64,000 nucleotides of DNA, taken from Pomphorhynchus laevis (Eukaryota; Acanthocephala; Palaeacanthocephala; Echinorhynchida; Pomphorhynchidae). A program made the position numbers and the translations under genes. The DNA lies in contig WNNJ02000353.1 of the NCBI GenBank assembly GCA_012934845.2, positions 62,001-126,000 on the forward strand. The letters are read 5' to 3'. How positions within the stretch are numbered: position 1 is the stretch's first letter; every line of letters begins with the position of its first letter. Under the pieces are notes generated by a model. That model saw nothing but the letters and a program-made list of their open reading frames with translations, did no database searches and had not been told where the DNA came from. Positions 48,526 to 61,305 of the stretch are shown one piece after another.

Positions 48526-49192
48526 CGATCTAATAGAAAATGGAAGGGGATTCTGGATTTAGTGTGTACTATTTAATTTACCTTTTTATTAAAATTGATA
48601 TTACCGAGTTATTACCGAGTTATTGTTTCCTATTGATGAACTTATTTTGATTTTTTATTGAAAAATTAATTATTTTTTATTAAAATAAAAAAATAACTAA
48701 AATACTTATTTTTATTTTAAAAAATTCTTTTTTGATTTGATCATTTATTAAAATTTATTAATTTTACTCCAGTAGCCAAACGATATATTATATGATATGA
48801 TATATTAATAGGTTATAACATGAATATTTACTTCATCGACCGATGATTTCATTCACTTTATCTTACATAAATGATAAACAAAGCTCTAATTTAATTACAA
48901 AATATGCAATTTGTACTAGTTGAGGTCTTACAAAAGCAATATGCTAATTATGATGTTTATTCATTTTTCGTCTTTAAATAATTACACAATTATTGAGATG
49001 AAAAATATATAAACAACAATTTATGAATTTATTGTAATTTGCTTTTTTACTTCACTTTAAAAATGTTATAAAAATAATTTTAAAACTCGATTTTTATAAA
49101 GTGATAATATATAATACACCATTTTTAGGATAAATTTGGATATTATAAGAAGAAACTACAATGTTATTATATTTCGTCTTCTATTACTGTTA

Positions 49193-49293
49193 TAATTCGT
49201 CAAAGCACACGTCAAAGCCACAAGATCGCGTTGTCGAAAGACGTTGGGGCACCCGATGATGAAGCGGGACCACTCTTCATTACTGTTATAATT
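49193..49293 (+). mobile_element. 5'-truncated SINE copy with perfect 15-bp target-site duplication
   Basis: 49208-49278 is nearly identical to the 3' body of the SINE at 25.1 kb (CACAAGATCGCGTTGTCG, GGGGCACCCGATGATGAAGC). ATTACTGTTATAATT stands on both sides (49193-49207 and 49279-49293). The tRNA-like head is missing, as expected of incomplete reverse transcription. Confidence 0.9.
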
Positions 49294-49754
49294 TACTTTT
49301 AAATAATATTACTGTTTAAATAATATTCTATTACTTCTAATAGAATAATGATATAAATAATAATATTCTATTACTTCTAATATTCTATTAGAAGTAATAT
49401 TCTATAATATTTTAATGATTTATATATTTGACAAATTTTTGTGTAACTTTATTTAACTTTATAAACCTTAGTTTATAATATGTTTGCCTGTGTTGATATT
49501 TAATTAATTTAAAATTTTATATTCTGATATATACCTTTTTTATAATTAATATTAGTTTTATTAGTAATAAGACTAACTTATTCAAGCACAGAGTATATTA
49601 TTTACAAGACAATATTTCATTTTTCCAATTTAAATTAATTTCTAATAATACTGTGATGATTTAAATATATAAAATTTTTTTATAATATAATAATTTTTGA
49701 TTGTTGTATCGATCACTCATTATAGACTTGCGAAAAAAGTTTGAAACGTTTTTA
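49294..49754. other. AT-rich DNA with a palindromic AATATT-rich stretch
   Basis: 49320-49415 contains inverted copies of ATTCTATTACTTCTAATA. Nothing else is seen. Confidence 0.5.
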
Positions 49755-50134
49755 TTGGACATTTCGACAAAACGGTCCTTGTCAACAGATTAAAAAAAAT
49801 CAAACAGAATAACATTTTCTACTTCTTTATGCTCGAATGCAAACTTCTTCGGCATCAAGAAGTAGAAAGGGCCATTTGACTTGAATTTGATTTTCTATTC
49901 TTCGTTTTTACTCAATAAATTGTTGTCTCAAAAATATCTATATGTATATAATAGTGATCGATCGACTTTTTGCGTATTGGACATTTCGACAAAACGGTCC
50001 TTGTCATTTGCTCGAATGCAAACTTCTTCGGCATCAAGAAGTAGAAAGGGCCATTTGACTTGAATTTGATTTTCTATTCTTCGTTTTTACTCAATAAATT
50101 GTTGTCTCAAAAATATCTATATGTATATAATAGA
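49755..50134 (+). repeat. tandem duplication flanking retroelement copy 2
   Basis: GGACATTTCGACAAAACGGT and TGCTCGAATGCAAACTTC, GGGCCATTTGACTTGAA, ending in ATATGTATATAATAG, occur twice (from 49757 and from 49979). The first copy has about 43 extra bases. It may be the element's own 5' region. Confidence 0.85.
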
Positions 50135-51950
50135 TCTCGTTTGCTAGCTTGTGCATTGGCTAATCTCGCTGTGTATTTCAACAAAAAATTGAATGTTGGC
50201 TCGTTAGATACACTTACTGCTGGTCGCTTAGTAGTCTAAAAAAGTGGTGGCGTCCGCAAAATTGGAGTTTGTGAGATACCTCGATGTATAATATACGAAT
50301 CAATATTAAACTCATCAAAAACGATATACAGAGTGTTGCAGGAAAAGTACGGTTGACGGTCTCTCAAAAATTGGGAATTTTCCTTGCAAAACAGGGGTTT
50401 CTTTTGCTATGTCGGGCTTCTCTATGTCGGTGATGTCATTAATTAAGATAATTAAAAGATCTGCTTCAATGAGAATTCAAAGATGGTTTGTCGATGATTC
50501 AAACTTCGTTGGCACATTAGAAGATTTAGAGAGAGTTTGGAATGTTCTAATTACTGAAGGTCCCAAATTCGGCTATTTTGTGAACAGTTTCAAGTCTAAT
50601 TTGCTTTATCATAAGCCTATTGAGCGTCCATATATGGATCGAATATATGGATCGTCCATATATAGATCGTCCAATATATGGATTGTCCATTCGATCTATA
50701 TATTAATCATGGATCGAATGGACGTGTAATATTGGGTACACCTATTGGCACACACGATTACCTAATTAATTTCACATCAGAAAAGTGTATGTATTGGTCT
50801 TTGTTGGTTAAGCGCCTAGAAAGCTGATAATATTGATCCCCATATATCATATTCTAGATGTAAAAAATCTGTGCAATTCAAATGGCTACATTATATGCGC
50901 ACTGTACAGTCCGATGACTATTAAGTAAGGAATTTTAGTAGAGGTAAACTTTTAGAAGTTTATCTCGACATTATTACGTCAACAAATTTATGTCAAATTA
51001 TTGATAATATTGGTCTCACCGCTTTTGATTGGTGGTATTGACATCACTGATCCGACTTTTATTAGTCGGTTAGAATATGAGCCAACTCTGCGAATAAATC
51101 ATAAATGTCCATTATTTTTTGTAATATTGAACTAATAAAAATAAAGTTTCAGTTGTCGAACTTAATGTTGCAAAGGCAAGTTTGTCAATATAACAGTGAC
51201 AAGCGCATCACAGAAGTCGAGACAAGATTCCAAAATTATGTCCAAAATATACCTGAAAATATCAAAAATACAATTTCGCATGCTACAGTAAGTGGTCCTT
51301 CATCTTGACTTGGTGCTCTTCCACTTTCTGTATACAATTATCTTTTGAGTCAGACGGAATTCATAGATGCCCTTTGTTATCAGATCGAGTTAACTCCAGG
51401 CAATTTAAGCATCAAATCTTGTGTTTGTGATTCACAAATCGATGTTGATCATGCACTTAGTGGTTAGAGGTGGCTAAGTTGAATCTAGGTTGCAATCTGT
51501 TCCAGATACACTGACCTTTACGAATCCTTCCATGAACAGATATACCAAGAACGTCTAAAACTTGGTGCGTAAAACTTGGGAATGAAAGTTTCGAGGGAAC
51601 ATTATTTGACGTCAATATATATTTAATATTTGCTCGATCTTATAAAACTCCATATGCAGCTTTTAAATACGATTCGCAAAATTTCACAAAATATATTAAA
51701 GTGTACAATATGTGAAAAAAGGAAGTTTTATACCTTTAGTCTTCTCAACATCTGAAGGAATTGAACATTGTGAGATTTAGTGATTAAGCGTATTATTTCA
51801 AAAGGTGGTTCATACATAAAAGGAAAATTACCTTTGAGTTAGAGCGAACTGCATCGGCATGTTTTTGCTGCCAATATACAGGACGATTGTATACTTAAAG
51901 AAAATTTAATTCATTGACGATTATCTAATGTAGGACCAATTTGAGGGTAA
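50132..51950 (+). pseudogene. second, more decayed copy of the RT-plus-nuclease retroelement
   Basis: Frame-shifted pieces match copy 1 in order: SGGVRKIGVCEIP (about 50240-50280), FSMSVMSLIKIIK and RWFVDDSNFVGTLEDL (50409-50530; motif C altered to FVDD), WNVLITEGPKFGYFVNS, ILGTPIGT-like (about 50730-50750), NTISHATVSGPSS with LGALPLSVYNY (51270-51340), SCVCDSQIDVDHALS (zinc knuckle), LFDVNIYLIFA (nuclease-like core, about 51605-51640) and GSFIPLVFSTSEGI (51720-51765). Many stops and frameshifts. A palindromic insertion splits it at about 50620-50720. Confidence 0.8.
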
Positions 51951-52954
51951 CCCTGATAATGCATGTTATTATATTAGAAATTATTATTAATAAAAAATCT
52001 GTTATAAACATTATATTATAATCTATTATGAATTAATTAATCTAACACACAATGCATTGTTTACTTGTATTAGTATCTATTGAAATTTATAGATAATAAT
52101 TAATATATTAATTATAACATAAACATTATAATTAATATATTAATCATTAACATTTAATGGTTATTGATTATTGTGAATACACACTAAGCGTATCAATTTA
52201 AATTATTTCTTTGGATTTATGAAGAGGAAATAATTATCGGAAATAATATAGGAAATAATTTTGATTTAAATTGTTTCTTTGGACTTATGAAGAGGAAATT
52301 ATTATTAGCTACAATAAACGACATCCGACTACACGGAAAGTACAAATTTGTCACTTGAGAAACGATTAAAATAAGGTAAAATAAAAAATCAGTTTATTTA
52401 ATCTAAATTTATGTTATAAGAATTGCATAGTGTACATAGTGTACAATACATGGTGTACAATATGTAAATACATAGTGTACAATATGTGGAAAAATGTCGT
52501 AACCATATACGTATATGGTATTACACATTAGTTTACAACTTGCAATAAATACAGATAATAAGCATAATATTTTTAATATTTTTTAATGATTTTTAAATGC
52601 CAGCAATTCAATTAACAATAAAACTGCATTAAATACAAATTAATTCAAAATCAAAAACACTACATGTTACACACCGGCTTCTTTCATATATTTCCCATAT
52701 TTTCACATATATCCAGGCCGTACTTCTTTCATATATTTCTTCCGTGGTTTATTATCAATATCACGGTAAGACTAGGAAAGGTTATCGGTGCTACCAATTG
52801 TTTCGGAATATCAGAGTGTTATGAAGCACCAACAAATGTTCTAGCTTCCAAATTATCAATATTATTTAGAAATTAAAAAAAGTTGGAACGACTACATATA
52901 CTAGCTTTACGTATTCGTATAGTCAACCAATGTATTTAAACTATGTGTAATCAA
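51951..52954. other. AT-rich DNA with no recognisable gene
   Basis: A direct repeat of AAATTATTTCTTTGGATTTATGAAGAGGAAA-like sequence at about 52200 and 52265 (quoted only in its first part: TTCTTTGGA, TTATGAAGAGGAAA). A 70-codon plus frame at 52664-52876 overlaps the region next to the ribozyme and has no family. Confidence 0.5.
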
Positions 52955-53015
52955 ACGCAAGCACAGCGCTAGACACTTGTTTCGTCCTTATGGAACTCAT
53001 CAGTATCGTGAACAT
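52955..53015 (-). ncRNA. hammerhead ribozyme, type I, near-canonical
   Basis: The minus strand reads CTGATGA (53003-52997), stem II GTTCC-ATA-AGGAC, GAAAC (52983-52979), a very short stem III (ACA/TGT) and the cleavage triplet GTC (52974-52972), cutting before T52971. All invariant core residues (CUGAUGA, GAAA, UH) are present. Stem I can form from GATA with TAGC and CAC with GTG, with internal loops, as in natural type I ribozymes. Animal examples (newt satellite 2, schistosome SINE-like repeats, retrozymes) have the same short stem III. Surrounding sequence shows no ORF, so it is probably part of a small non-autonomous element. Confidence 0.75.
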
Positions 53016-53094
53016 TACCCACATTTATTGGCACTTTAAATCACACTGCCACAAGTATATTGAATCATAAAATGAAATTATCAAAATTTCAATT

Positions 53095-53785
53095 GTAACA
53101 ATGACTGCACAATTAAATTAACTTAAAATTAGGAAGCAAACTATATATGACTAGTTTGATAATAGTAATTAAATTCAAAAATAGGTAGGTTGCCAAATTT
53201 AAAGTAAAACCTTCCCCGAATAATGCTTACTTAATTTGAAAATGATTTTAATCAAATTCGGAAACGTATTAATGGTCATTCATTAAATCTAATTGCCAAT
53301 AAAATCAGAGTCGAGTGATCGTCGGTCAGCATTAAAAGGATCGAAACGTGAAATGTGGGTATTTCACGGACTGATGAAGTCCATTAATACTGAAATGTAG
53401 CGTATTACTGTTGGTTTATAGGATTGAAGCAAAGTGAAGTGTCATCAAAGATTTCATGTATAACAATGACTGCACAATTATATCAACTTAAATTATGAAA
53501 CAAGCTATAGACTAATCGTTTGATAATATTATTCATTAGGAAAAATAGATATGTTTTCAAATTGAAGGTAGAACATTCCCCTACCAAAGCTTATCTAATT
53601 TGAAATCAGATATGATTTCAATTTAGTTTGCAAAATGTAATAATAAAGACTTTCATTAAATCTAATTGTCAATACTGCAGACGAGTCGAGCGATCTTCAG
53701 CAATATTAAGAAAATCAAAACGGGTAACGTAGGTATTAGATCATTAGATGATGAGGTCCACCAATACTGAAATGTAGAGGAAACT
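53095..53785 (+). mobile_element. two family B copies in tandem
   Basis: Copy one (53095-53420) is diverged: GAGTCGAGTGATCGTCGG, GATCGAAACGTGAAATG. Copy two (53440-53785) is almost identical to the copy at 43.3 kb over more than 200 bp (GAACATTCCCCTACCAA, CAGACGAGTCGAGCGATC). The near-identity of two distant copies implies recent activity or conversion. Confidence 0.85.
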
Positions 53786-56700
53786 AGCAGATTATTGTAC
53801 CAATGGTTCGTTTGGTTTTACTAAATGGTCTCGCAGTTAGCAATTTTATTTTTAATTAAAAAATATAAAATATCCTAACATTTCATCATCAATTTAGTCA
53901 GTACTTCATGAATTGGAGACAGCTCTTACTTGATTCATATGTGTGATTCGATATACATTACTTGCTAGGATCATTAGTGTCAAATGATTTAGATGAACAA
54001 TCATTTGTCGCTTTAAGTAAACAAAAAAGTTCGAAACTTTGGACTATTATAGAATAAGCTGAAGTTGTAGGACTCTGAACTATAAAAGTAGAACGTTTTT
54101 GAGATAAAGTTACGGAATCACAACTCATTAAAATATGTATTATTGGATGAAATATAATTAGTATTTTGTTAGTCTTATTCTAGAAATAAAAATAATAATT
54201 GTTTGTTGTACTTGGCTAAAGCAATTTCCCTGTTCAGCCGGTTCACAATGTACGTTACAAACAATTTGGAGGGCTACTGTGTTTACATGAATTATTTTTA
54301 ATTTAACCAAATTATGATTTGTAAATTATTTTATTCAAATAAAAATATAAATAATTTAATGAATTAAATTAGTTGTTCATTTTCTGTGTTTGCAAAATTT
54401 CTTCTCGATTAAAATATTTCCATGCACTTAAATTTGGAAAGTCTATCCAGCATAAAAATAGTCAATCACACTCCTAAAAAGCTTGACGGATAAAGGCTGC
54501 ATTTTTGTAAGGATTAAGCAATAACCTGTCAAAGAGTTTAAGATAATAATCTGGTAGATATGCAAGTAGTTGGATATACAAGGTGTTGTCATCAATCTTT
54601 TTATTTATCTTTAGAACTTTCAACGTAAAATGATAAAATGCAAATTCTATAAGTGCATTTACTAAATTTTGCTGAGGATACATTTACTTGTTTCATGATA
54701 CGCATTGCAATTTAATATGGATCTATACGTTATGTATCTTTAGACAATAACAAAAGAACTTTATTAAAGAAGCAGTTATGGAATCAAAAGTCATTAAAAT
54801 CTGAATTTTTTGACTATGCTAATTGAAGCTAGCCAAATATAAATAATATTTGTTTTTAATTTTAATTAATTTAATTTTAAATTAATTTTAAATTAATAAA
54901 CTGAGAGAGATTTCAATGTAGAAATCTCTACATTGAAATTCACGCACATTTATTTTCAATGTGCGTGAATCTGAGTTTTGATTTTGATGTAATATTGAAT
55001 TCCAGTATAATAAAAGTTTATTAAATAAAACTTTAATAAAACTAAGTTTCTTTAAAGTTCTTTTTCTTTTTAAATAAGTTTCTTTAATAAAACTTTATTA
55101 AATAAAAGTTTATATATTTTTAATAAAACTTTATTAAAGTTTTATTTTCTGATTCTATATTTTTATAATTTAGAGTTTAAGCATTTATTTTGCATAGTAG
55201 ATATGATCACTGTGCATCGCTAAAATTCGATCTAAAACATTGTCATTTAAAGTTAGTCTTTAAATCGTAACAAGTCGTAATTTTAAGTCGAAATAATAAC
55301 ACAGGATTTTAAGTCGTTATTCTTAAATAAAATGATCACTCATTTTATAATACAGTTGAGAGTTTTTTTGATGGTGCAGTGTCTATCAAAATGTTATAAA
55401 TTCATCAATTATTTTAAACACATTGGTTTATACAGAACTAAAAATGAATCAAAATCAAATATTTCTTAATTTACTATTGTATTTCTATTTTATAATTTGT
55501 GTCTAAAAATTATTAAGTTTACAAACATTATTAAATTTTACATTAGAAATTGTTAAATTATTATAAAAATTAAATAATATATCAAATCACTTACTTTTTA
55601 AAAAATTGTAAAATTTTTTAATTTCATTCAAAATATTTTTGAATGGTTGTGTCATTGCATTATTATCGAAGTGAAATTAGTGTTTGGTCATTCGTGCTTT
55701 GGTCATTAGTCAATTAGTCAGTAAATAAAGCCGTAAAAACATTTTTATGTATCAAATCATACAGACATAAAGACGTTGAACACAATTAAGAATATATATT
55801 TTCGTTACAAAGTCTTTAAATATTATATAGGTTTAAATATATTATTCCAGCTTAATTGCTCCATATTAAATTTCATTTACCAAGTGATGTAGTGGTCAAA
55901 TAATTCAAATCCGTAAAGAACAAATTCTATCAAACCAGATAATTGCTTGCGACAGCGATTAATTCATAAACAATACATATTCGTGGAAACCGCATGTGCT
56001 TATACCTTTGCGCTTGTAACAAAACTGTCTTCGCACTTCATATTTGTCGTGATAATACACAAATTATGTCTGTGACTTATTGAATGTTAACTTAATAAAA
56101 ATATCGTTACTCTGCTCTTAATAAATTTAATTTTAAAATACATCGTATAAAATAATTAATACCAAAAATTTTAATAAAATGACTTTGATCATTAAGATAT
56201 CTTGGATGCTAAAAATACACTCGCAAAAATATATATAACCCTAACAATTAAAAGTTAATCTTACCTTGAAAAATACATTTTAATGAAAAACAACTATATA
56301 TCATTGACATTTGCAGTGAAATATATATTAACATCAATTAGATGATTCAATGTATGAAAATGTCATCACTGTATAAAGTGACTGATAACTTGTAGCTGCT
56401 CCTTTACACTTAAATACCACCAATTGCAAAACTAACTATTTTTAGCTTTTCAAAATAATATCAAAGCATATGCCATTTTTAATTAACCGCTGCTCGATCG
56501 CTAAGAATCTTATATGGCAAATTTACAAATCCACTGGCAGAGTATTAATTCAGATAGCTTCAAATGCCGCAAAAGCAACTTAATTATAAGGTAATATGCA
56601 AATTTCGAAGACAGGACAAAGATTTTAGAGATGATATAACGTTTTGGTCAAATACCAAAAATATTTATAACGGAATCAAGTAGGTAAATTTTTTGTGTTT

Positions 56701-57304
56701 TAGTGTTTAAGAAGAAATTCAGATATTAGCAATGCTACAGATAAGAAGATTGAATTCTGCAAAATATCCCTTAGAGCATTTTTCAAGCAAAAGATAACGT
56801 CCAGATGAAATGGGTTTTAACATAATGCTATTTTTATCAAAATTGTGGCAATAATATCTAAAGACTGTTAGGGATTAAACATCAAACAGCATATATGATC
56901 GCACTTATTAGGTAATTAGCTAATTATGATTACCAAAATTTAAAGAATTAAGATATAAAAAATATTAGTTAATGCGTTTATTAACTACTGAGATAGTAAA
57001 AGTGTAGATGCGAAATGTGACAGAGAACAGGCTTCCGCAGCCGACAGATTGATAAGATGCTGTCACATGGTCTTTTCAAAGAGAGAGACCACATATGTGT
57101 ATTTATTTTGTGTAACTTTCTTCTTTATATTTTATAAATAATGGCTTCACACAGGACAAAACTGCATGTTATGTATGATAACTGAAATATTTGCGAGTAA
57201 ATTTTGCAGGCTACAATGTGCAATTATTTGAAATACACTTTATACTTGTTTCCATGTAAACATTACAGAAAAACTAAAATTTTGACTTATATTTAACATT
57301 TCAT
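53786..57304. other. AT-rich DNA; repeat C and a palindrome, no recognisable gene
   Basis: A palindrome pair at 54903-54970 (GATTTCAATGTAGAAATCTC and ATTCACGCACATT, each with its complement). Repeat C copy at 55515-55795. A 69-codon frame at 54683-54474 is unsupported. Confidence 0.5.
55515..55795 (+). repeat. dispersed repeat C, copy 1
   Basis: Shares AAATTATTATAAAAATTAAA, ATCAAATCACTTACTTTT, ATTTTTGAATGGTTGTG and CCGTAAAAACATTTTTATG, ATCAAATCATACAGACATA with 57930-58165. Confidence 0.85.
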
Positions 57305-57365
57305 ACCAGATTTCGGCCCCTATTCTTCAACCCAGCATATCAGCGGGGCGAATGCATGCCTATAA
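57305..57365 (-). mobile_element. family A fragment
   Basis: TTTCGGCCCCTATTCTTCAA, CCCAGCATATCAGCGGGGC, GAATGCATG matches the distal half of family A (compare 19700-19760 and 24710-24775). Confidence 0.65.
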
Positions 57366-57929
57366 AATATTTCCTTTAATGTAATTTGATTATCAAGCTT
57401 AATTTCTTATTCTTACATGCAGCATATTATTATACTCGATTAAATTATTACAATCGGTGCGTAAAAAGTTTGATTCAAGAGTTTTAATTTATTTTTAATT
57501 ATATTTTGATGATTCATATCTTTGAAATTTTTTATAACTAATAAATATCAAGCAATGGCTTTGCTTTAAATATAGAATGACATACTTTAATGAACAATCT
57601 CTTTGCTTTTACTTTACAGATCAGAACGTCAATATAAAAACAAATTTCTATAAAAGAACGAATGACAATGCAATACAAGCAAAACAGTTCAAAAACATAT
57701 TTACTAATCTCTTAAAATAATAACTTACATTTATATTTTATGTGCCACACTTTATGTCAAATAACTCAAATAAGTTTGCCAGTTTATATAATAAGAGGTA
57801 ATAAGCGTTATCTATGAGCTAGAAATTGTTTACTACGATCAGAAAATAATACTATTTTTATTCAACAAGTACATCTAAAATTAAATTTTTAAATTTTGGT
57901 CGTGTTTCAACAAAATAGTAAATTATACA
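57366..57929. other. AT-rich DNA, nothing recognised
   Basis: No open frame, RNA signal or repeat of note. Confidence 0.5.
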
Positions 57930-58165
57930 AAACAACGTTATGAAACAACAAAATTAGTTCTTATGGTAACAAATTATTAAATTATTATAAAAATTAAATA
58001 ATGTATCAAATCACTTACTTTTAACAAAATTGTAAAATAATTTCCAATAATTTTTGAATAGTTGTGACGTAGCATTATTATTTAAGTGAAAATAATGTTA
58101 TCAATTAGTCATAGTAAATAAAACCGTAAAAACATTTTTATGTATCAAATTATACAGACATATAC
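57930..58165 (+). repeat. dispersed repeat C, copy 2
   Basis: See copy 1. It ends within the 3' end of the Penelope fragment, suggesting that repeat C could be part of a Penelope 3' flank. Confidence 0.8.
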
Positions 58166-59760
58166 TTAAAGTATTATATTTAATATTATTTGTATGCATG
58201 AATGCTAATGATAAAAGTGTTTCGTGTAAATTAAAACATGACATGTTTATGATATAAGTTAAAATAAATTTAATTGATGCTAATTTAATGTTCATATCTA
58301 GATATATACCTTCTTTATCATAAATATTAGATTTGCTAAGAATAAGGCTTTCTGGATAAATGTGCTCACTAATTGAATAAAAATTATTAGAATTAAATAC
58401 ACATATATCATCAATGTATCGAAACATATATTTCATATATTTATATAGTTTAGATTTATTTTTTAAACAGTTATGAACAAATTCATATTCTATGAAGCTT
58501 AAAACAAGTCAGCTATAATAAGGCTACTATTTCCACCCATTGGAACACCTTTTACTTGTCTGAATATAGATGTCCATACTTTTAAATAATTTTGATTTAT
58601 TAAAATTTTATCCATATATTGTTAGATATGAGTTATAGTTATTATAATGTTTATAATATTTAATATATAATATATAATATATTATATATAATGTATATTC
58701 TTAATAAAAAATATTAATATAATATTTTTATTATATATTATAATAAAATATATAATATATAATAATATTCAATATATAATATATATCTATTACCGAATAT
58801 AAGGTTAATTAATATTTTAACGTTTTCTTAATATTGAAAATACTCATCCACTTTGTGTGTTCTACGCGTTATAGTTTACATTTATGTTTACACAATTATG
58901 AACAAATTCATATTCTATAAAGCTTAGAAACAAGTCAGCTATAATTGGGCTACTATTACCACCCATTGGAACACCTTTTACTTGTCTAAATATAGATGTC
59001 CCTACTTTAAAATAATTTTGATTTATCAAAATATTTAAGGATTCTATTAATTCAATTTTATCCATATATTTATATTTACTTGATGGTTTAATTTTTGTTA
59101 GATAGGCGTTATAATTATTATAACATATATATGTATATTATTCCGGCTAAAGACGAATTAATTTTTCTAATGCATATCTAATATCTGCTAAATCTAGATT
59201 TGTATAAAGCGTACTAAAATCGTATGTATTTATATTTTGAAAATTTATTCCTTTTGTCTGTTCTAAAAATTCTTTTGTAGAATTAATACTGAAATAGTGT
59301 TTTATACCAGTATTAATTTCGATTATCCTACAATATTTTTTGAAGTGTGCTTTAATTACTTTAAGTATTTTATTCATATAGACAGAAAGTGGTTTTAATG
59401 TACATTTAAACGCACTACATAAATAAATAAAATTTTAATTGATAAATTAATAAACTTGTTCGTTTATTGAATAAAAATTGCTAGAATTAAATATATCATC
59501 AATATATCTCTTCGATTTTATATTTATAGTAATTTTATTTTAATTTTATTTTTATTTTATATTTTTATTTATTTTAATATTTTTAATATTATTGTGTTGA
59601 TTTATATATTTTACTATTTCCTTTTTGATTCTCTGTTTATAGTAACCCAGTTTAAAATATGTATCTATTAAATTATTTATATGATTTTGAAAAATAAACA
59701 ATACCATTACATATTATAGTAATTCTTAAAATTTCGTTATTTAATAATTAAATTTAGTCT
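58101..59760 (-). pseudogene. Penelope-like elements, tandem truncated RT copies
   Basis: Reading the minus strand: 59760-59590 is a linker-like scrap of an upstream copy and 59520-59460 a degraded DDI/SINEQ-like scrap. 59377-59147 has YDFSTLYTNLDLADIRYALE (RT motif A region). 59065-58862 has FRQVKGVPMGGNSSPIIADLF (split here for length: KGVPMGGNSS and PIIADLFLSFIEYEF; motif B). 58620-58480 duplicates that motif with a frameshift. 58436-58101 has FRYIDDICVF (motif C, YIDD) and EGIYLDMNIKL. PMGG and RYIDD are typical of Penelope RTs, distinct from LINE RTs. Every copy is interrupted. Confidence 0.85.
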
Positions 59761-61305
59761 TAAGCACCCTTTTAACAAAACTAGTCGACAAAAAGTCACA
59801 AATCAAAAATATAGTAGTGTTAAATAATATAAGCATGGGAAAATATAGAAAATATTTAACTTTAATAAGAATTGTGCATATATACAATTTAAAAATATGA
59901 CGAGCAGATCGATTAAGTCTATAATGATTTGTTATTACATGATTAAGAGCATGCGTTTACATATTTACCGCATGATTAATCACTGCATGTTGAATAAAAC
60001 ACAGTGGAACACTAAAATAACGAAATTTAGTGAAAAACTACGAAGCAAATTTGTTGTGCAACTTGGAACCCCTTCACTTTAATTCACCACCTTCTCATAT
60101 GATTTATGTTGGCGTTTTTCATTTAAAAATGGTTTTAAAACAAATGTAAAGCTGAATTAACAAATTAAAAAAATATGTGTATTAAAATAAAGATTGGAGG
60201 TAATCATAAGGAACTGCTATGCTATCAGCTTTTGGCACATATTAATAGAATCGAATCCACCACATGTATACTGCGTGATTAATGGTCTTCGTCTCTCAAA
60301 AGTATTGATGATTATATTGAACAGTCAGTCTAAGTTAACAGTCAGAATATCTTGATCGTGAAATTTAGGCAAACAATAAAAACAAAATTAGTCTCTCCAT
60401 GAATGATGTATTATAGAATGCATTGTTTTAGAAGACTAATGTAAAATTAGTAAAATATAATTTCTTAAGATCAAATTGTTAAGATAATTAGTGATAAATT
60501 AGTATTTTATAAATTAAATATCAATCAAATACACTGTTTCTCGTACAGAGTGAACAAAAATTTAATGAAACCAAGAAGAAATAATTTTATTTTCTTAATA
60601 TACTTCGGTGGTAACTGCTACTATCATGAAATAATTCATACATAAGGTTAATTAGTATAAAATATTGCAAAATGATTAAAATTATTAATTTTTAAATAGA
60701 CAGAATGTTAAAATTATAATTTTTAATTGCTAATTTTAGTATTATTTATTAAAAATAACAAATACTTGTTCAAAAATATTGCTTCATCATATTCAAAAGG
60801 ATCAGAATCGTCATATGAAAATTAAATTTATTTATCAAATAAAAACTTTTTTTATGATTTTTAAGAATATTCTAATTGCAAAATTTAATAAATGTTTTTA
60901 CAAATTTACAGTCAAATTAAAAAATTAATTAAAAATCAATTAGAAAATCAATTAACTCTCCATTAAAACTGAATCATCAAAATAAAAAGGCAAATAAGAA
61001 GGCAACTAAAAAATAATTTTAAATCTTTTTGCCAAAAAATGATTAATTAATTATAATTTTATTTGTTAGAAAAGAAACTATTTTACAGATTTTACATATA
61101 TTTTATTAAACACATATTTTACAAAATTTATTGTATAGAAGACGTAATAACATTTATATTCTTATATAATTAAAAAATTTAAAATGTTTGTTTTCTACTT
61201 AAAGTAACGCAGATAATAAATAATTAAAATATTTTGCGCTTCACATAATTAGCGCGCAATACCTTTTAAATACATTTTTAACTTTTTAATCTCTTTTACA
61301 CTTGA
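59761..61305. other. AT-rich DNA with a family A fragment
   Basis: Family A fragment at 60165-60240 (AAAGATTGGAGGTAATCATA, GGAACTGCTATGCTATCAG). A 61-codon plus frame at 59897 is unsupported. Nothing else is seen. Confidence 0.5.

Noticed and set aside
53285-53400. CTGATGA...GAAA arrangement in a family B copy as a second hammerhead
   Set aside because: Other family B copies do not keep CTGATGA at that position and no cleavage triplet or stem III is present; probably coincidence.
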